64,000 bases of DNA. Source: Terriglobia bacterium. GTDB lineage: Bacteria; Acidobacteriota; Terriglobia; Bryobacterales; UBA6623. This document shows positions 1 through 12,119 of the stretch, one piece after another; within the stretch, counting starts at the first letter, position 1, and every line of letters begins with the position of its first letter. The stretch spans positions 25,838 to 89,837 of the forward strand of contig VXRL01000081.1 in the NCBI GenBank assembly GCA_009838515.1, written 5' to 3'. The position numbers were made by a program, and so were the translations under genes. The notes beneath the pieces are model-generated. The model did not search any database. It saw only the letters and a program-made list of their open reading frames with translations, and was not told where the DNA came from.

Positions 1-2765
<2,765 letters not shown>

Positions 2766-2874
2766 CGACCGGGATGCTGGCTGGTCCGCGGTTCTTGGAG
2801 GCCAGCTACCAGCTGACGAGCACGCGTCGTGGCACCCTCGCCGAATCGCCTTGAATCTTGTGTCAGCAGTGCGG

Positions 2875-3522
2875 CTAGTGGTAGCGCCTGTGGACCGCTA
2901 GCAGGCGGCCCTGCACTTCCACCCGCGAGGCGGGAACGATGATCGGGTCCATTTCGACGTTGGCCGGTTGCAAGCGCACCATTTCGCCTTCGAGATAGAA
3001 GCGCTTCAGCGTAGACTCCGATCCGTCTACGACCGCGACCACGATCTCGCCGTTGTGGGCGTGGCGGGTCTTCTCGAGCAGGACGTAGTCCCCGTCGAGG
3101 ATGTGGTCGTCGATCATCGATTGCCCGGTCACCCGCAATGCGAAGACGTTGTCCACGGTGAGCAGCGGCGCGAACGACAGGGTCTCGCGCTCCGGGTACT
3201 GCTGCAGCGGCGCGCCCGCCGTGATCGTGCCCACGAGCGGAGCGGTCAGCTCATCCCTCCCCTTGTGGAACGAGTACAGCTTCTGCCGGTTGGCGCGCAT
3301 CTCGTCGTAGTACTTCGGCGAGATTTCCAGCGCGCGGCTGCGGTTGAAGCTGCGCTCGAGGTAGCCCTTCTCCTGCAGTACCTGCAAGTGCTTGTGGACC
3401 GTCGCGACGGACGACAGGTTCATGTTCTGAGCGATTTCTTCGAAGCTCGGGCTGTAGTGATTCTCGGCGATAAACTCCGCCAAGAAGTCCAGCACTTGCT
3501 TCTGTCTTTTGGTTAGAGCCAC
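2875..3522 (-). CDS. lexA: LexA repressor
   Basis: N-terminal winged HTH (LTKRQKQVLDFLAEFIAENHYSPSFEEIAQ), Ala-Gly cleavage site (ITAGAPL), catalytic Ser (GQSMIDDHI) and Lys (STLKRFY). Confidence 0.96.
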   Translation of the reverse strand: MALTKRQKQVLDFLAEFIAENHYSPSFEEIAQNMNLSSVATVHKHLQVLQEKGYLERSFNRSRALEISPKYYDEMRANRQKLYSFHKGRDELTAPLVGTITAGAPLQQYPERETLSFAPLLTVDNVFALRVTGQSMIDDHILDGDYVLLEKTRHAHNGEIVVAVVDGSESTLKRFYLEGEMVRLQPANVEMDPIIVPASRVEVQGRLLAVHRRYH

Positions 3523-3631
3523 AATGCCCTCCCTTTCTTTGCCATTTATTCTAGAACGTTAGCGCTGATTGCGCAACTCCATTGTGAAATTTCTTATTTC
3601 TGTTCGGCTAGTGAAGCTACAATCGTGACTC

Positions 3632-4801
3632 ATGCAGGTTTCCGAGGTTCAGGCTCAACTCCACGCCCAAGGGCTGGATGGCTGGCTCCTATTCGACCAC
3701 CATGTGCGCGACCCAATCGCCTATCGCGTGCTGGGGCTAGATTCAGGCGGGCATGTCTCGCGCCGCTGGTACTACTGGATCCCCGCAAGTGGCGAGCCGG
3801 CCAAGCTGGTGCACGCGATCGAAGATGCCCGCCTCGACAGCTTGCCCGGTTCCAAGCTCGTCTACTCCAGCTGGCAGTCGCATCACGAGCACCTCGGAAC
3901 AATCCTGGCAGGCAAGGGCCGCGTCGCCATGCAGTTTTCGCCGCAGTGCATGATTCCGGTGGTCTCGCTGGTGGATGCAGGAACGGTCGACTTGGTGCGC
4001 TCGTTCGGGGTCGAAGTGCTGTCGTCAGCCGCGTTAGTGCAGTATTTCGAGGCGCGCTGGAGCAAGGCTCAGAAAGACTCTCACTTCGAGGCCGGCCGTC
4101 GCGTCGACTCGGTCCTGAAGGAGGCGTTCGAGCAGATCCGCCACGACATCGACCTGGAGGGAACCAGCAGCGAGTACGGCATCGCACAGTTCATCGTCCG
4201 GCGCTTCCGGGAATCTGGCATGGTGACGGCTGACGGTCCCATCGTCGCTGTCAACTCCAACAGCGGCGATCCGCACTACGGACCGGATCCGGAACGCTCC
4301 CGGCCGATCCGGTCCGGAGACTTCGTCCTCATCGACCTGTGGGCCAAGCTCGACACCCCTGGGGCCGTCTATTACGACATCACGTGGACCGGCTTCTGCG
4401 GCGAGCGGCCCTCCGAACACGTGCAAAGGGTCTTCGAGGTCGTCACCGGCGCTCGCGATCTGGCGCTGAGCGCCGCCGATGCAGCGATGCGTGAGGGAAG
4501 GGGAATCCAGGGCTGGGAGATCGACAAGGTAGCGCGGGACCACATCGTCGCCCATGGCTACGGTGACGCCTTCGTCCACCGCCTCGGCCATTCCATTGGC
4601 GAAGAGGTCCACGGCAACGGTGCCAACATGGACAACCTGGAGATGCGCGACGAGCGCCCGCTCATCCCGGACACGTGCTTTTCGATAGAGCCCGGGGTGT
4701 ACCTGCCCGAGTTCGGCGTCCGCAGCGAGATCGATTGCTTCGTTCAGGCGGATAGCGCGGTTGCCACCGGCACTGTCCAGACCGAGATCGTGCGGATCTG
4801 A
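3632..4801 (+). CDS. M24 family metallopeptidase (Xaa-Pro aminopeptidase-like)
   Basis: Creatinase-like N-domain and M24 metal site motifs (LIDLWAKLD, HRLGHSIGEEVHG, CFSIEPGVYLPEFGVRSEID). Confidence 0.85.
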   Translation: MQVSEVQAQLHAQGLDGWLLFDHHVRDPIAYRVLGLDSGGHVSRRWYYWIPASGEPAKLVHAIEDARLDSLPGSKLVYSSWQSHHEHLGTILAGKGRVAMQFSPQCMIPVVSLVDAGTVDLVRSFGVEVLSSAALVQYFEARWSKAQKDSHFEAGRRVDSVLKEAFEQIRHDIDLEGTSSEYGIAQFIVRRFRESGMVTADGPIVAVNSNSGDPHYGPDPERSRPIRSGDFVLIDLWAKLDTPGAVYYDITWTGFCGERPSEHVQRVFEVVTGARDLALSAADAAMREGRGIQGWEIDKVARDHIVAHGYGDAFVHRLGHSIGEEVHGNGANMDNLEMRDERPLIPDTCFSIEPGVYLPEFGVRSEIDCFVQADSAVATGTVQTEIVRI

Positions 4802-4825
4802 GCGGCGGGAGAGCGCTGCCTAGGG

Positions 4826-5989
4826 CTACTCCGCTCCGGTCTCAGCCCATTCTCGCGTGCGGCCCGACTCGATCACTGCGTCACACACCCTTTGTGTCTG
4901 GAGCGCGCACTTGAAGTCGGGCTGGGTGTGGTTGCCGGACTCGACGCCTGCGACGAAGTCCGCCAGGGCGTTGAGGAAGGTGTGCTCGTAGCCGATCGTC
5001 GTCCCGGGCACCCAGTACTTGTCCATGTAGGGGTGCTCCGAATTCGTCACGTGGATCTTGCGCCAGCCCGTAAGGTGGTCTTCGACCTTTTTCCCCGACT
5101 GCTTTTGCTGGTACTCGAAGAAGTGCAGGTGCTCCGGATCCTCTAGGTCGAAGTACACCGACCCATCCGCTCCGTTGAGCTCAAGCGTGTTGTAGTTCTT
5201 GCGCCCGCGGGCATAGCGCGTGGACTCGAACGTGCCCATCGAACCGTTCGCGAACTCGGCTAGGAACATGCAGGCGTCGTCGATGCCGACGGGCTGAACT
5301 TCGCCAGTATCGGCATGCATGCGCTCGGTGACGAACGTGCGCGTGCTGGCAACGACCCGAGCGATGGGGCCGTTGAGCCACATCGCCGTGTCGATGGAGT
5401 GCGCGAGCAGGTCGCCGGTCACGCCGGAACCGGCCACGTCCACATCCAGGCGCCATGTTCCAGCGCCTCCTTGGGGGACGTCCTCGGAAATGGTCCAGTC
5501 CTGCAAGTACGTGGCGCGGTAGTGAAACGGCTTGCCGACGCGACCCTCGTCAACGATCTGCTTGGCCAGCGCAATCGATGGCACGCGCCGGTAGTTGTAC
5601 CAGACCATGTTGGGCACGCCGTGCTTCTCGACGGCTTCGACCATCTGCTCGGCCTCGGCGACGGACATCGCCAATGGCTTCTCGCAGCAGATCATCTTGC
5701 CCGCTTCGGCGGCTGCGAGAACGATGTCCAAATGCAGGTGATTGGGGGCGCAGACGTCCACCAAGTCCACGTCGTCGGCGGTGGCAACCCTGCGCCAGTC
5801 GCTCTCGACTCGCTGGTAGCCCCAGTTGTCGGCGAATGATCGCACCTTGTCCGGATTGCGGGCCGCGACTGCCTGCAGCACCGGTCGGTGCTCGACCGGG
5901 AAGAAGTCGTTGAGCCGCTTGTAAGCGTTCGAGTGGGCGCGGCCCATGAAGCCGTAGCCGATCATGCCGATGCGCAGTTCTTTTGCCAT
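4826..5989 (-). CDS. Gfo/Idh/MocA family oxidoreductase
   Basis: N-terminal Rossmann GMIGYGFMGRAH, EKP motif (CCEKPLAMSVAEAEQM). Confidence 0.9.
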   Translation of the reverse strand: MAKELRIGMIGYGFMGRAHSNAYKRLNDFFPVEHRPVLQAVAARNPDKVRSFADNWGYQRVESDWRRVATADDVDLVDVCAPNHLHLDIVLAAAEAGKMICCEKPLAMSVAEAEQMVEAVEKHGVPNMVWYNYRRVPSIALAKQIVDEGRVGKPFHYRATYLQDWTISEDVPQGGAGTWRLDVDVAGSGVTGDLLAHSIDTAMWLNGPIARVVASTRTFVTERMHADTGEVQPVGIDDACMFLAEFANGSMGTFESTRYARGRKNYNTLELNGADGSVYFDLEDPEHLHFFEYQQKQSGKKVEDHLTGWRKIHVTNSEHPYMDKYWVPGTTIGYEHTFLNALADFVAGVESGNHTQPDFKCALQTQRVCDAVIESGRTREWAETGAE

Positions 5990-6157
5990 GAATGGATTTC
6001 CTCTGATTCCGTAATGCTAGCCGTGCCCCGCCGAGAGCGTCAAGCCACAGGAACGCTAGCCATTGCTGGGGTGGCCAGGGCGTGTGCGCAAAAGATCCCG
6101 CCGGACGCGAGCCCCGCGCTCAGCGGGCCGCTGGCAGTGTAGCAAACCGCTGCGTTC

Positions 6158-7141
6158 GTGCCGGGCCCCCACGAGTGTTCAGCCGGCCGCGAGGCGGAGG
6201 AGGCCGATACGAGCCGTGGCTCCGCCGTCGCCTCGGCACGCGACCGGGTGTCTCACGTTCAGCGCGACCGACGGAAGCGGACTGGCAGTACCTCCGACCG
6301 CGATTTGCCACACTGGAGCTTGGCTTGCACACCCCTTGAGATCCTCGACCCGGCATCAAGCGCGGCGGGTGCCCGGGTTGGGCTGTTCGACTTCGACGGG
6401 ACGCTGTCCTTGATCCGGGCCGGGTGGTTCGACGTCATGGTGCCGATGATGGTCGAGACGTTGCTCGACCTGCGCACCGGCGAGTCTGAAGCGGAACTCA
6501 CCGAGTTGGTCGAGGGGTATGTCGGCCACCTGACCGGGCGGCAGACGATCTACCAGATGATCGAGTTCACCGAGCAGATCACCAAGCGGGGCGGGACGCC
6601 CAAGGATCCTCTGGAATACAAGCACATCTATCTGGACCTGTTGATGGACAAGATCCGCCATCGCCGGGAAGACTTGCGATCCGGACGCGTCGATCCAGAC
6701 GAATTGATGGTGCCCGGTGCGCGACGCCTGCTGGATGCCATGCTGGAGCGCGGCTTGAGGCTGTACTTGGCAAGCGGCACCGACCAGCCGTACATGCAGG
6801 AAGAAGCACGCCTGTTGCGTATCGACTCCTACTTTGCCGGTGGAATGCACGGAGCATTGGACGACTACAAGAACTTCTCGAAGAAGATCTTGGTGGAGCG
6901 CATCATCGACGAAAGCGACTATGCGGGATCCGAGTTCCTAGGCTTTGGCGACGGCTTCGTGGAAATCGAGGTCGTCAAGACAGTCGGGGGCAGCGCGGTG
7001 GGTGTCGCCACCGATGAGCCCGACTGCGTATCCGTGGACAAGGTCAAGCGCGATCGGCTTGCTGCGGTGGGAGCTGACTGGATCGTGCCCAACTTCAACG
7101 CGCACAATGAACTTATGGCGGCCCTATTCGGCGCTTCCTGA
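6158..7141 (+). CDS. HAD family hydrolase/phosphatase (start codon uncertain, may be further downstream)
   Basis: HAD motif I GLFDFDGTL, motif II YLASGT, motif IV GFGDGFVEIE. Confidence 0.85.
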   Translation: MPGPHECSAGREAEEADTSRGSAVASARDRVSHVQRDRRKRTGSTSDRDLPHWSLACTPLEILDPASSAAGARVGLFDFDGTLSLIRAGWFDVMVPMMVETLLDLRTGESEAELTELVEGYVGHLTGRQTIYQMIEFTEQITKRGGTPKDPLEYKHIYLDLLMDKIRHRREDLRSGRVDPDELMVPGARRLLDAMLERGLRLYLASGTDQPYMQEEARLLRIDSYFAGGMHGALDDYKNFSKKILVERIIDESDYAGSEFLGFGDGFVEIEVVKTVGGSAVGVATDEPDCVSVDKVKRDRLAAVGADWIVPNFNAHNELMAALFGAS

Positions 7142-7179
7142 CCGAACTGCCCAAAGTTCCGCCACAGCGGCTCTTCAAC

Positions 7180-8166
7180 ATGCAATCGAAGTACCCGGCG
7201 TTTGACCGTTCGCGTCTGAACATCCGCCCGCTGGCCGAGCGTGCGCACGACATGGATCTCGGCTACTTGCTGGAACTCGACCAGCAGGTCGCAGAGGCCG
7301 ACCAGCGCCTGCGGGAATCTCTAGCAGTCATCGCGCCGCGGCTCGTCGCCGGCGATCAATGCGCGCGGATCTTGATGATGGGCGCGCACGTGATCAAGTC
7401 CGGCGTCTCGCGACAGGTAATCGACCTACTGCGGCACGGAGCGTTCACGCACGTGGCCATGAATGGCGCCGGCGCCATTCATGATTTCGAGCTCGCGCGC
7501 ATCGGCGCCACCACTGAGAGCGTCGCGCGTTACATCCGCACCGGGGAGTTTGGGCTCTGGGAGGAGACCTCAATCCTGAACGATTGGGCGGTAGACGCGG
7601 CCCAGCTGGGCTTGGGCTTGGGCGAGAACTTCGGGCGCCGCATCGTGGCCGAGAATTTCCCGCATCGCGACATCAGCATCCTCGCCAACGCCTACGAGTT
7701 GGACATCCCGGTCACTCTCCACGTGGGTGTCGGCTACGACATCACCCACGAGCACCCAAACTGCGATGGCGCAGCCTACGGGGAGGCCAGCTACCGGGAT
7801 TTTCTCGTGTACACCAAGGCGGTTGAGCGTCTGGAAGGCGGCATCATGGTTAGCCTCGGGTCGGCCATCATGGGCCCCGAAGTCTATCTCAAGGCGCTGT
7901 CGATGGCGCGCAACGTGGCGCACCAGGAAGGCCGCCGAATCGCCAACTTCATGACTGCGGTCTTCGATTTGGTTCCGATCCAAGGCGACGTCCATTCGGA
8001 GCTGCCCAAGTCCGACCCGGGCTACTACTTCCGCCCGCACAAGACGATTCTCGTGCGGACGGTCGCAGATGGCGGGCAAAGCCTGTACGTTTGCGGAGAC
8101 CATCGCGTCACGGTTCCAGCGCTTCGCAAGGCAGTCTTGGCGGCCGCCGACAGCTGCGTGGAATGA
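7180..8166 (+). CDS. deoxyhypusine synthase-like fold protein
   Basis: ILMMGAHVIKSGVSRQVIDLLRHG...HVAMNGAGAIHDFELA resembles the bacterial deoxyhypusine synthase-like family; located inside a sugar kinase/isomerase cluster. Confidence 0.6.
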   Translation: MQSKYPAFDRSRLNIRPLAERAHDMDLGYLLELDQQVAEADQRLRESLAVIAPRLVAGDQCARILMMGAHVIKSGVSRQVIDLLRHGAFTHVAMNGAGAIHDFELARIGATTESVARYIRTGEFGLWEETSILNDWAVDAAQLGLGLGENFGRRIVAENFPHRDISILANAYELDIPVTLHVGVGYDITHEHPNCDGAAYGEASYRDFLVYTKAVERLEGGIMVSLGSAIMGPEVYLKALSMARNVAHQEGRRIANFMTAVFDLVPIQGDVHSELPKSDPGYYFRPHKTILVRTVADGGQSLYVCGDHRVTVPALRKAVLAAADSCVE

Positions 8167-9155
8167 CTTGTTCCGAAATCTTGGAACGTTCATCCAGCGT
8201 GCGGGCGCTGGTAATCGGCGATATCTGTCTGGATCGATGGTGCAAGTACGATCCCGCGTTGGCAGAGCCTTCGCGCGAGACGGGAATTCCACGCTGCGCC
8301 GTGACCGAGACTGTCTGCACGCCGGGTGCGGGCGGAACGGTGGCCGGCAACCTGAAATCCCTGGGGGCCGGCCGCGTCAGGGTGATCGGTGCCATCGGCA
8401 ATGACGGTGCCGGGCGGGACTTGCGGGAGGCGCTGGATCGGGCCTCCATAGAGTCGAACCTGCTCGCGTTTCCGGACGTACAGACCTTCACGTATACCAA
8501 GCTGATCAACTCCGAGACTGGCGTTGAAGACCTCCCGAGAGTCGATTTCGTCAACACCGCGCCGTTGAACCCGGCCCACGAGCATGCCCTCGTGGGGACA
8601 TCCTGGGATTGCCTTCAAGAGTTCAATGTAGTTGTCGTGGCCGATCAGGCGGAGACCGCCCACGGCGGCACCGTGACGGCCAACGTCCGGAGGAACATCT
8701 GCGAGGTGGTGGCCCGATGCCCTGGCGCGGTCTTTGTCGCTGATTCGCGGCGTCGTGTGGAGCACTTCCGCAACGTGATCGCCACGCCCAACGAGTCCGA
8801 GGCCACGGCTGCTTGTCGCAGGGCATTCGGCGCGGTTGACTACGCCCGCCTGCACAGGTTGATCGGAGGGCCGGCAACCGTAGTGACAGCCGCCGAGCGG
8901 GGAGCATGGCTGATCGATGATGACGGAGAGCGCCTGCTGCCACCCCCGCAAGGGGTGACAGTGGTCGATCCGTGCGGGGCCGGAGACAGCCTTAGCGCGG
9001 GCTTCGCATTCGCCTTGGCAGTCGGCGCGACAACTGAAGCGGCCTTGCGCTTTGGGATAATCGTAGCTGCGATCACGGTGGGCAAACGAGGCACCGGCAA
9101 GGCCACTGTCGAAGAGGTGCTGGAGCTGGCCGCGACGACTGAGCTGGGCGGGTAA
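8163..9155 (+). CDS. PfkB family carbohydrate kinase (RfaE/HldE kinase-domain-like)
   Basis: VIGDICLDRW..., C-terminal PfkB signature VVDPCGAGDSLSAGFAFAL; ATGA overlap with upstream gene. Confidence 0.85.
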   Translation: MTCSEILERSSSVRALVIGDICLDRWCKYDPALAEPSRETGIPRCAVTETVCTPGAGGTVAGNLKSLGAGRVRVIGAIGNDGAGRDLREALDRASIESNLLAFPDVQTFTYTKLINSETGVEDLPRVDFVNTAPLNPAHEHALVGTSWDCLQEFNVVVVADQAETAHGGTVTANVRRNICEVVARCPGAVFVADSRRRVEHFRNVIATPNESEATAACRRAFGAVDYARLHRLIGGPATVVTAAERGAWLIDDDGERLLPPPQGVTVVDPCGAGDSLSAGFAFALAVGATTEAALRFGIIVAAITVGKRGTGKATVEEVLELAATTELGG

Positions 9156-9158
9156 GCG

Positions 9159-9707
9159 ATGCCTTTCGCCAAGGACTACAAGCAGCGGCTGCTAGCGGCG
9201 TTGGACACGGTCGATCTGGACCGTGTCGAGGCCCTAATCGAGGTCTTCCGCAGGGCTCGCGACGAGGATCGCCAGATATTCGTGTTCGGCAACGGTGGCA
9301 GCGCCGCGACCGCGAACCACTTCGCTTGCGACATCGTCAAGGGCGCGAGCTACGGCATGGATAAGCGCTTCAGGATCATGTCGCTGGCAGAGCAGATCCC
9401 GACCCTGACGGCCTATTCGAACGATGTGGGTTACGAGAGCGTGTTCGTCGAGCCCCTCAAGAACTTCGCGCGGCCCGGCGATATCGCAATGGCCATCAGC
9501 GGGAGCGGAAACTCGGAGAACGTGGTGCAGGCGATCAACTACGCCAACTCGATCGGCTGCTACACAGTGGGCCTGAGCGGCCTCAGCGGCGGGCGCCTGC
9601 GCCCCAGCGTCGATCTCAGCGTCCACGTCTCGGACGACCACATGGGCCGGGTGGAAGACGCCCACTTCGTCGTGTGCCACATGGTCTGCTATCACTTCAT
9701 GGACTAG
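9159..9707 (+). CDS. SIS domain protein, GmhA-like phosphoheptose isomerase
   Basis: FGNGGSAATANHFACDIVKG and AISGSGNSENVVQAI are SIS/GmhA motifs. Confidence 0.85.
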   Translation: MPFAKDYKQRLLAALDTVDLDRVEALIEVFRRARDEDRQIFVFGNGGSAATANHFACDIVKGASYGMDKRFRIMSLAEQIPTLTAYSNDVGYESVFVEPLKNFARPGDIAMAISGSGNSENVVQAINYANSIGCYTVGLSGLSGGRLRPSVDLSVHVSDDHMGRVEDAHFVVCHMVCYHFMD

Positions 9708-9718
9708 CCGGTGGTCGG

Positions 9719-10597
9719 ATGATCAAGGTGGTGAGCTGGAACATCGGCAAGCGCCATGATCCATGGCGCGAGCTGGTGCAGATGGCCGACGACGGTGATG
9801 CGGACTTGGCGCTATTGCAGGAAGTTGGTAGCCCGCCCGGAGACTTGGTGGATCGGATCGACTACAGCCACGGGGTGTTCTGGAACTGGCAGTTGTGTGA
9901 CCGTTGGCCGCTTGTCGTGAAGCTGTCCGACCGAGTCACCGTCGAGCCGTACCGTCAAGTGCCTCCGACCAGCGAACTCGGTGGGGATTTGATCGGAGTC
10001 AGTGGCATTGGCACCATCGCCGCCGCGAGAGTGCTCCCGCACGGCAACGAGGAAGAGTCTTTTGTGGCAGTCTCGATGTACGCAAGCTGGCTTAGGGTTC
10101 ATCCGTCGAGCAACAGCAGTTGGATCTACTCGGACGCCTCCGCACATCGGATCATTTCGGACTTGTCCACGTTCATTGGTCACTCCGATCCCGCGAAGCA
10201 CAGGATTCTGGCTGCGGGTGATCTGAGCATGTTCTACGGCTCGACCGGTTGGAGGCTGTCGCTGCCGGACCGCGACCGTACGGTGTGGGACAGGATGCAG
10301 GCGCTCGGGCTGGAGTTTCTGGGGCCGCAGGCGCCGCATGGGCGTCAGTCAGAGACCCAGCCAGACGACGTACCGCCGGACACGAAGAATGTGCCGACGT
10401 ACTCTCACCGGGCCGGCCCGGAAGCTGCAGTGAATCAGTTGGACTACGCCTTCTCGTCGCGCGGGTTTCACGAACAGGTATCGGTGCGCGCAATGAACGA
10501 GATTGAGGAATGGGGATCCAGCGATCACTGCCGCCTGCTGATCGAAATAAAGTGTGACGGCGAGAGTCGACAGCCGCTGACTGGACCGCCGCGCTAG
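9719..10597 (+). CDS. endonuclease/exonuclease/phosphatase family protein
   Basis: VVSWNIGKRHDPW...LALLQEVG...AAGDLSMFYG...SSDHCRLLIEI is the EEP active-site pattern; upstream ATG at 9674 less likely. Confidence 0.75.
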   Translation: MIKVVSWNIGKRHDPWRELVQMADDGDADLALLQEVGSPPGDLVDRIDYSHGVFWNWQLCDRWPLVVKLSDRVTVEPYRQVPPTSELGGDLIGVSGIGTIAAARVLPHGNEEESFVAVSMYASWLRVHPSSNSSWIYSDASAHRIISDLSTFIGHSDPAKHRILAAGDLSMFYGSTGWRLSLPDRDRTVWDRMQALGLEFLGPQAPHGRQSETQPDDVPPDTKNVPTYSHRAGPEAAVNQLDYAFSSRGFHEQVSVRAMNEIEEWGSSDHCRLLIEIKCDGESRQPLTGPPR

Positions 10598-10676
10598 CGA
10601 TGATGAATCACGCCCGCTAGCGTCAGATTGAGACCCGCGGCGGCGTCTCCACTAGCCCGAGTGCTGGGAGGGCCTG

Positions 10677-11513
10677 CTAGAGCGGAAGCCGTCCGATGCC
10701 GATCGGAACACCTCGTCCGATGCGGCCCCGGTTGTTGCGGTCATTGCGCCTCGGATCGGGTCCCGGGCCGATGTTTGGCCGCGATCCTGTAACGGACCCC
10801 AATCCTTGTAGCTCGTCCTCCGAGAAGTGCAAGTCCTGCTCAAGCAGCATCTCGATGTGCGTGCCGCGGTCAAGCATGGCATCCGCACCCCTGGTCAGCA
10901 GAACTTTCGCCAGCCCTGCGGCCGCGCCAGCGGCTGACCCGACACCGAGACCGGTACCGGTCCTGCCGCCGATCGCACCGCCGATAGTTCCGATCGAAGC
11001 TCCAGTCGCGGTGGTACTTGCGATATCCGTGGCGTCTTCCCCTTTCGTTCCGGGCGCCTTGACGGTGCCTGTTTCCCGGTCGAAGTTGTCGGGAGACCGG
11101 CCATCGAGCGCAGCGGGCCGACCGGACAGGTCGCGGATGACGCCGTTCGGCAGGATCATCTGCTCGAGGCGAATGCCCAGCTGTCCGCGCCCCTTCACGC
11201 GCCCTGGGCGCTTGGAGTGAATCACTGTTCCTGAGACGTTCGTTCCGGCCGGCACCATGATCCGGCCGTCCACGACGACGGGGTAGACGCTTTCCAGATA
11301 GACCGGGTCTCCCGGCTCCGAGTGCTTGGAACTGATGCTGTTGATCATGACCAGCGGGACGCGCGTTCCGGCCGGGACGACCAACCCTGGAGCGGCTGTC
11401 TCGGCCTGTGCCTGAGATTCGGCCCCCGGCGCGGCCGCCGAGTCCGCGGCTTCGCCCAAAGCCAGGCCAGCGCAGATCGCGATCGCGGGAACGATTCGGA
11501 CGATTTGTCTCAT
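10677..11513 (-). CDS. secreted hypothetical protein with TrbI/VirB10-like beta region and glycine-zipper segment
   Basis: Signal peptide MRQIVRIVPAIAICAGLALGEA; VPAGTRVPLVMINSISSKHSEPGDPVYLESVYPVVVDGRIMVPAGTNVSGTV; Gly-rich GASIGTIGGAIGGRTGTGLGVGSAAGAAAG. Confidence 0.6.
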   Translation of the reverse strand: MRQIVRIVPAIAICAGLALGEAADSAAAPGAESQAQAETAAPGLVVPAGTRVPLVMINSISSKHSEPGDPVYLESVYPVVVDGRIMVPAGTNVSGTVIHSKRPGRVKGRGQLGIRLEQMILPNGVIRDLSGRPAALDGRSPDNFDRETGTVKAPGTKGEDATDIASTTATGASIGTIGGAIGGRTGTGLGVGSAAGAAAGLAKVLLTRGADAMLDRGTHIEMLLEQDLHFSEDELQGLGSVTGSRPNIGPGPDPRRNDRNNRGRIGRGVPIGIGRLPL

Positions 11514-11745
11514 AGCTGCTGCCCTCTCTGCCGTGAAGTGCGACGGTCGGAGCCCTTCGCGCCTCATTCTAACTAGTGAAACGGCTTGCGGGGGCAATGG
11601 GTTTCAGGCCGGCGGTCAGCGGCCGCCTGCCGCACGTCCGGGCTTGCTCGACAGTCTGCGGATCGGACGATGTTGGTAGAATCGAAAAAGCAGCAGGCGG
11701 CTGCGTGGGGCAGGTCGGCTGCTAGCCCGCCAAGGTACCAGCATC

Positions 11746-12102
11746 ATGCCACTCTATGAGTACGAGTGTCTGAAGTGCGGCGAGCGCTTTGAATTGATCC
11801 AGAAATTCTCCGACGCGCCCCTCACTGTGTGCTCTCAGAACGGCGGCTCGCAGTGCGACGGAGCTGTGCGCAAGCTGCTCTCCGCTCCGGCGATCCAGTT
11901 CAAGGGAAGCGGCTGGTACGTTACCGACTACGGCAAAGGCGGGCAAAAGCCGGAACAGGCCAGAGACGAGGGCTCTCCCAAGAAGGACTCCAAGTCAGAC
12001 GACTCCAAGTCAGCGAAGTCGTCCGAGAGCTCGGCGACTTCCGCTAGCGCAGCTTCAACCAAGCCCAAGGGCGGCGGCGAGTCCGCCTCTGCGGCAGCCT
12101 AG
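11746..12102 (+). CDS. FmdB family zinc-ribbon protein
   Basis: MPLYEYECLKCGERFELIQKFSDAPLTVC...IQFKGSGWYVTDYG, low-complexity Lys/Ser/Ala tail. Confidence 0.9.
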   Translation: MPLYEYECLKCGERFELIQKFSDAPLTVCSQNGGSQCDGAVRKLLSAPAIQFKGSGWYVTDYGKGGQKPEQARDEGSPKKDSKSDDSKSAKSSESSATSASAASTKPKGGGESASAAA

Positions 12103-12119
12103 CGCAAAGCGTCGGCGCA

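Noticed and set aside
3541-3610. Possible SOS box upstream of lexA (TTCTAGAA palindrome at 3549-3556)
   Set aside because: Too short and does not match the GAAC-N4-GTTC or CTGT-N8-ACAG consensus; the LexA operator of this lineage is unknown to me.
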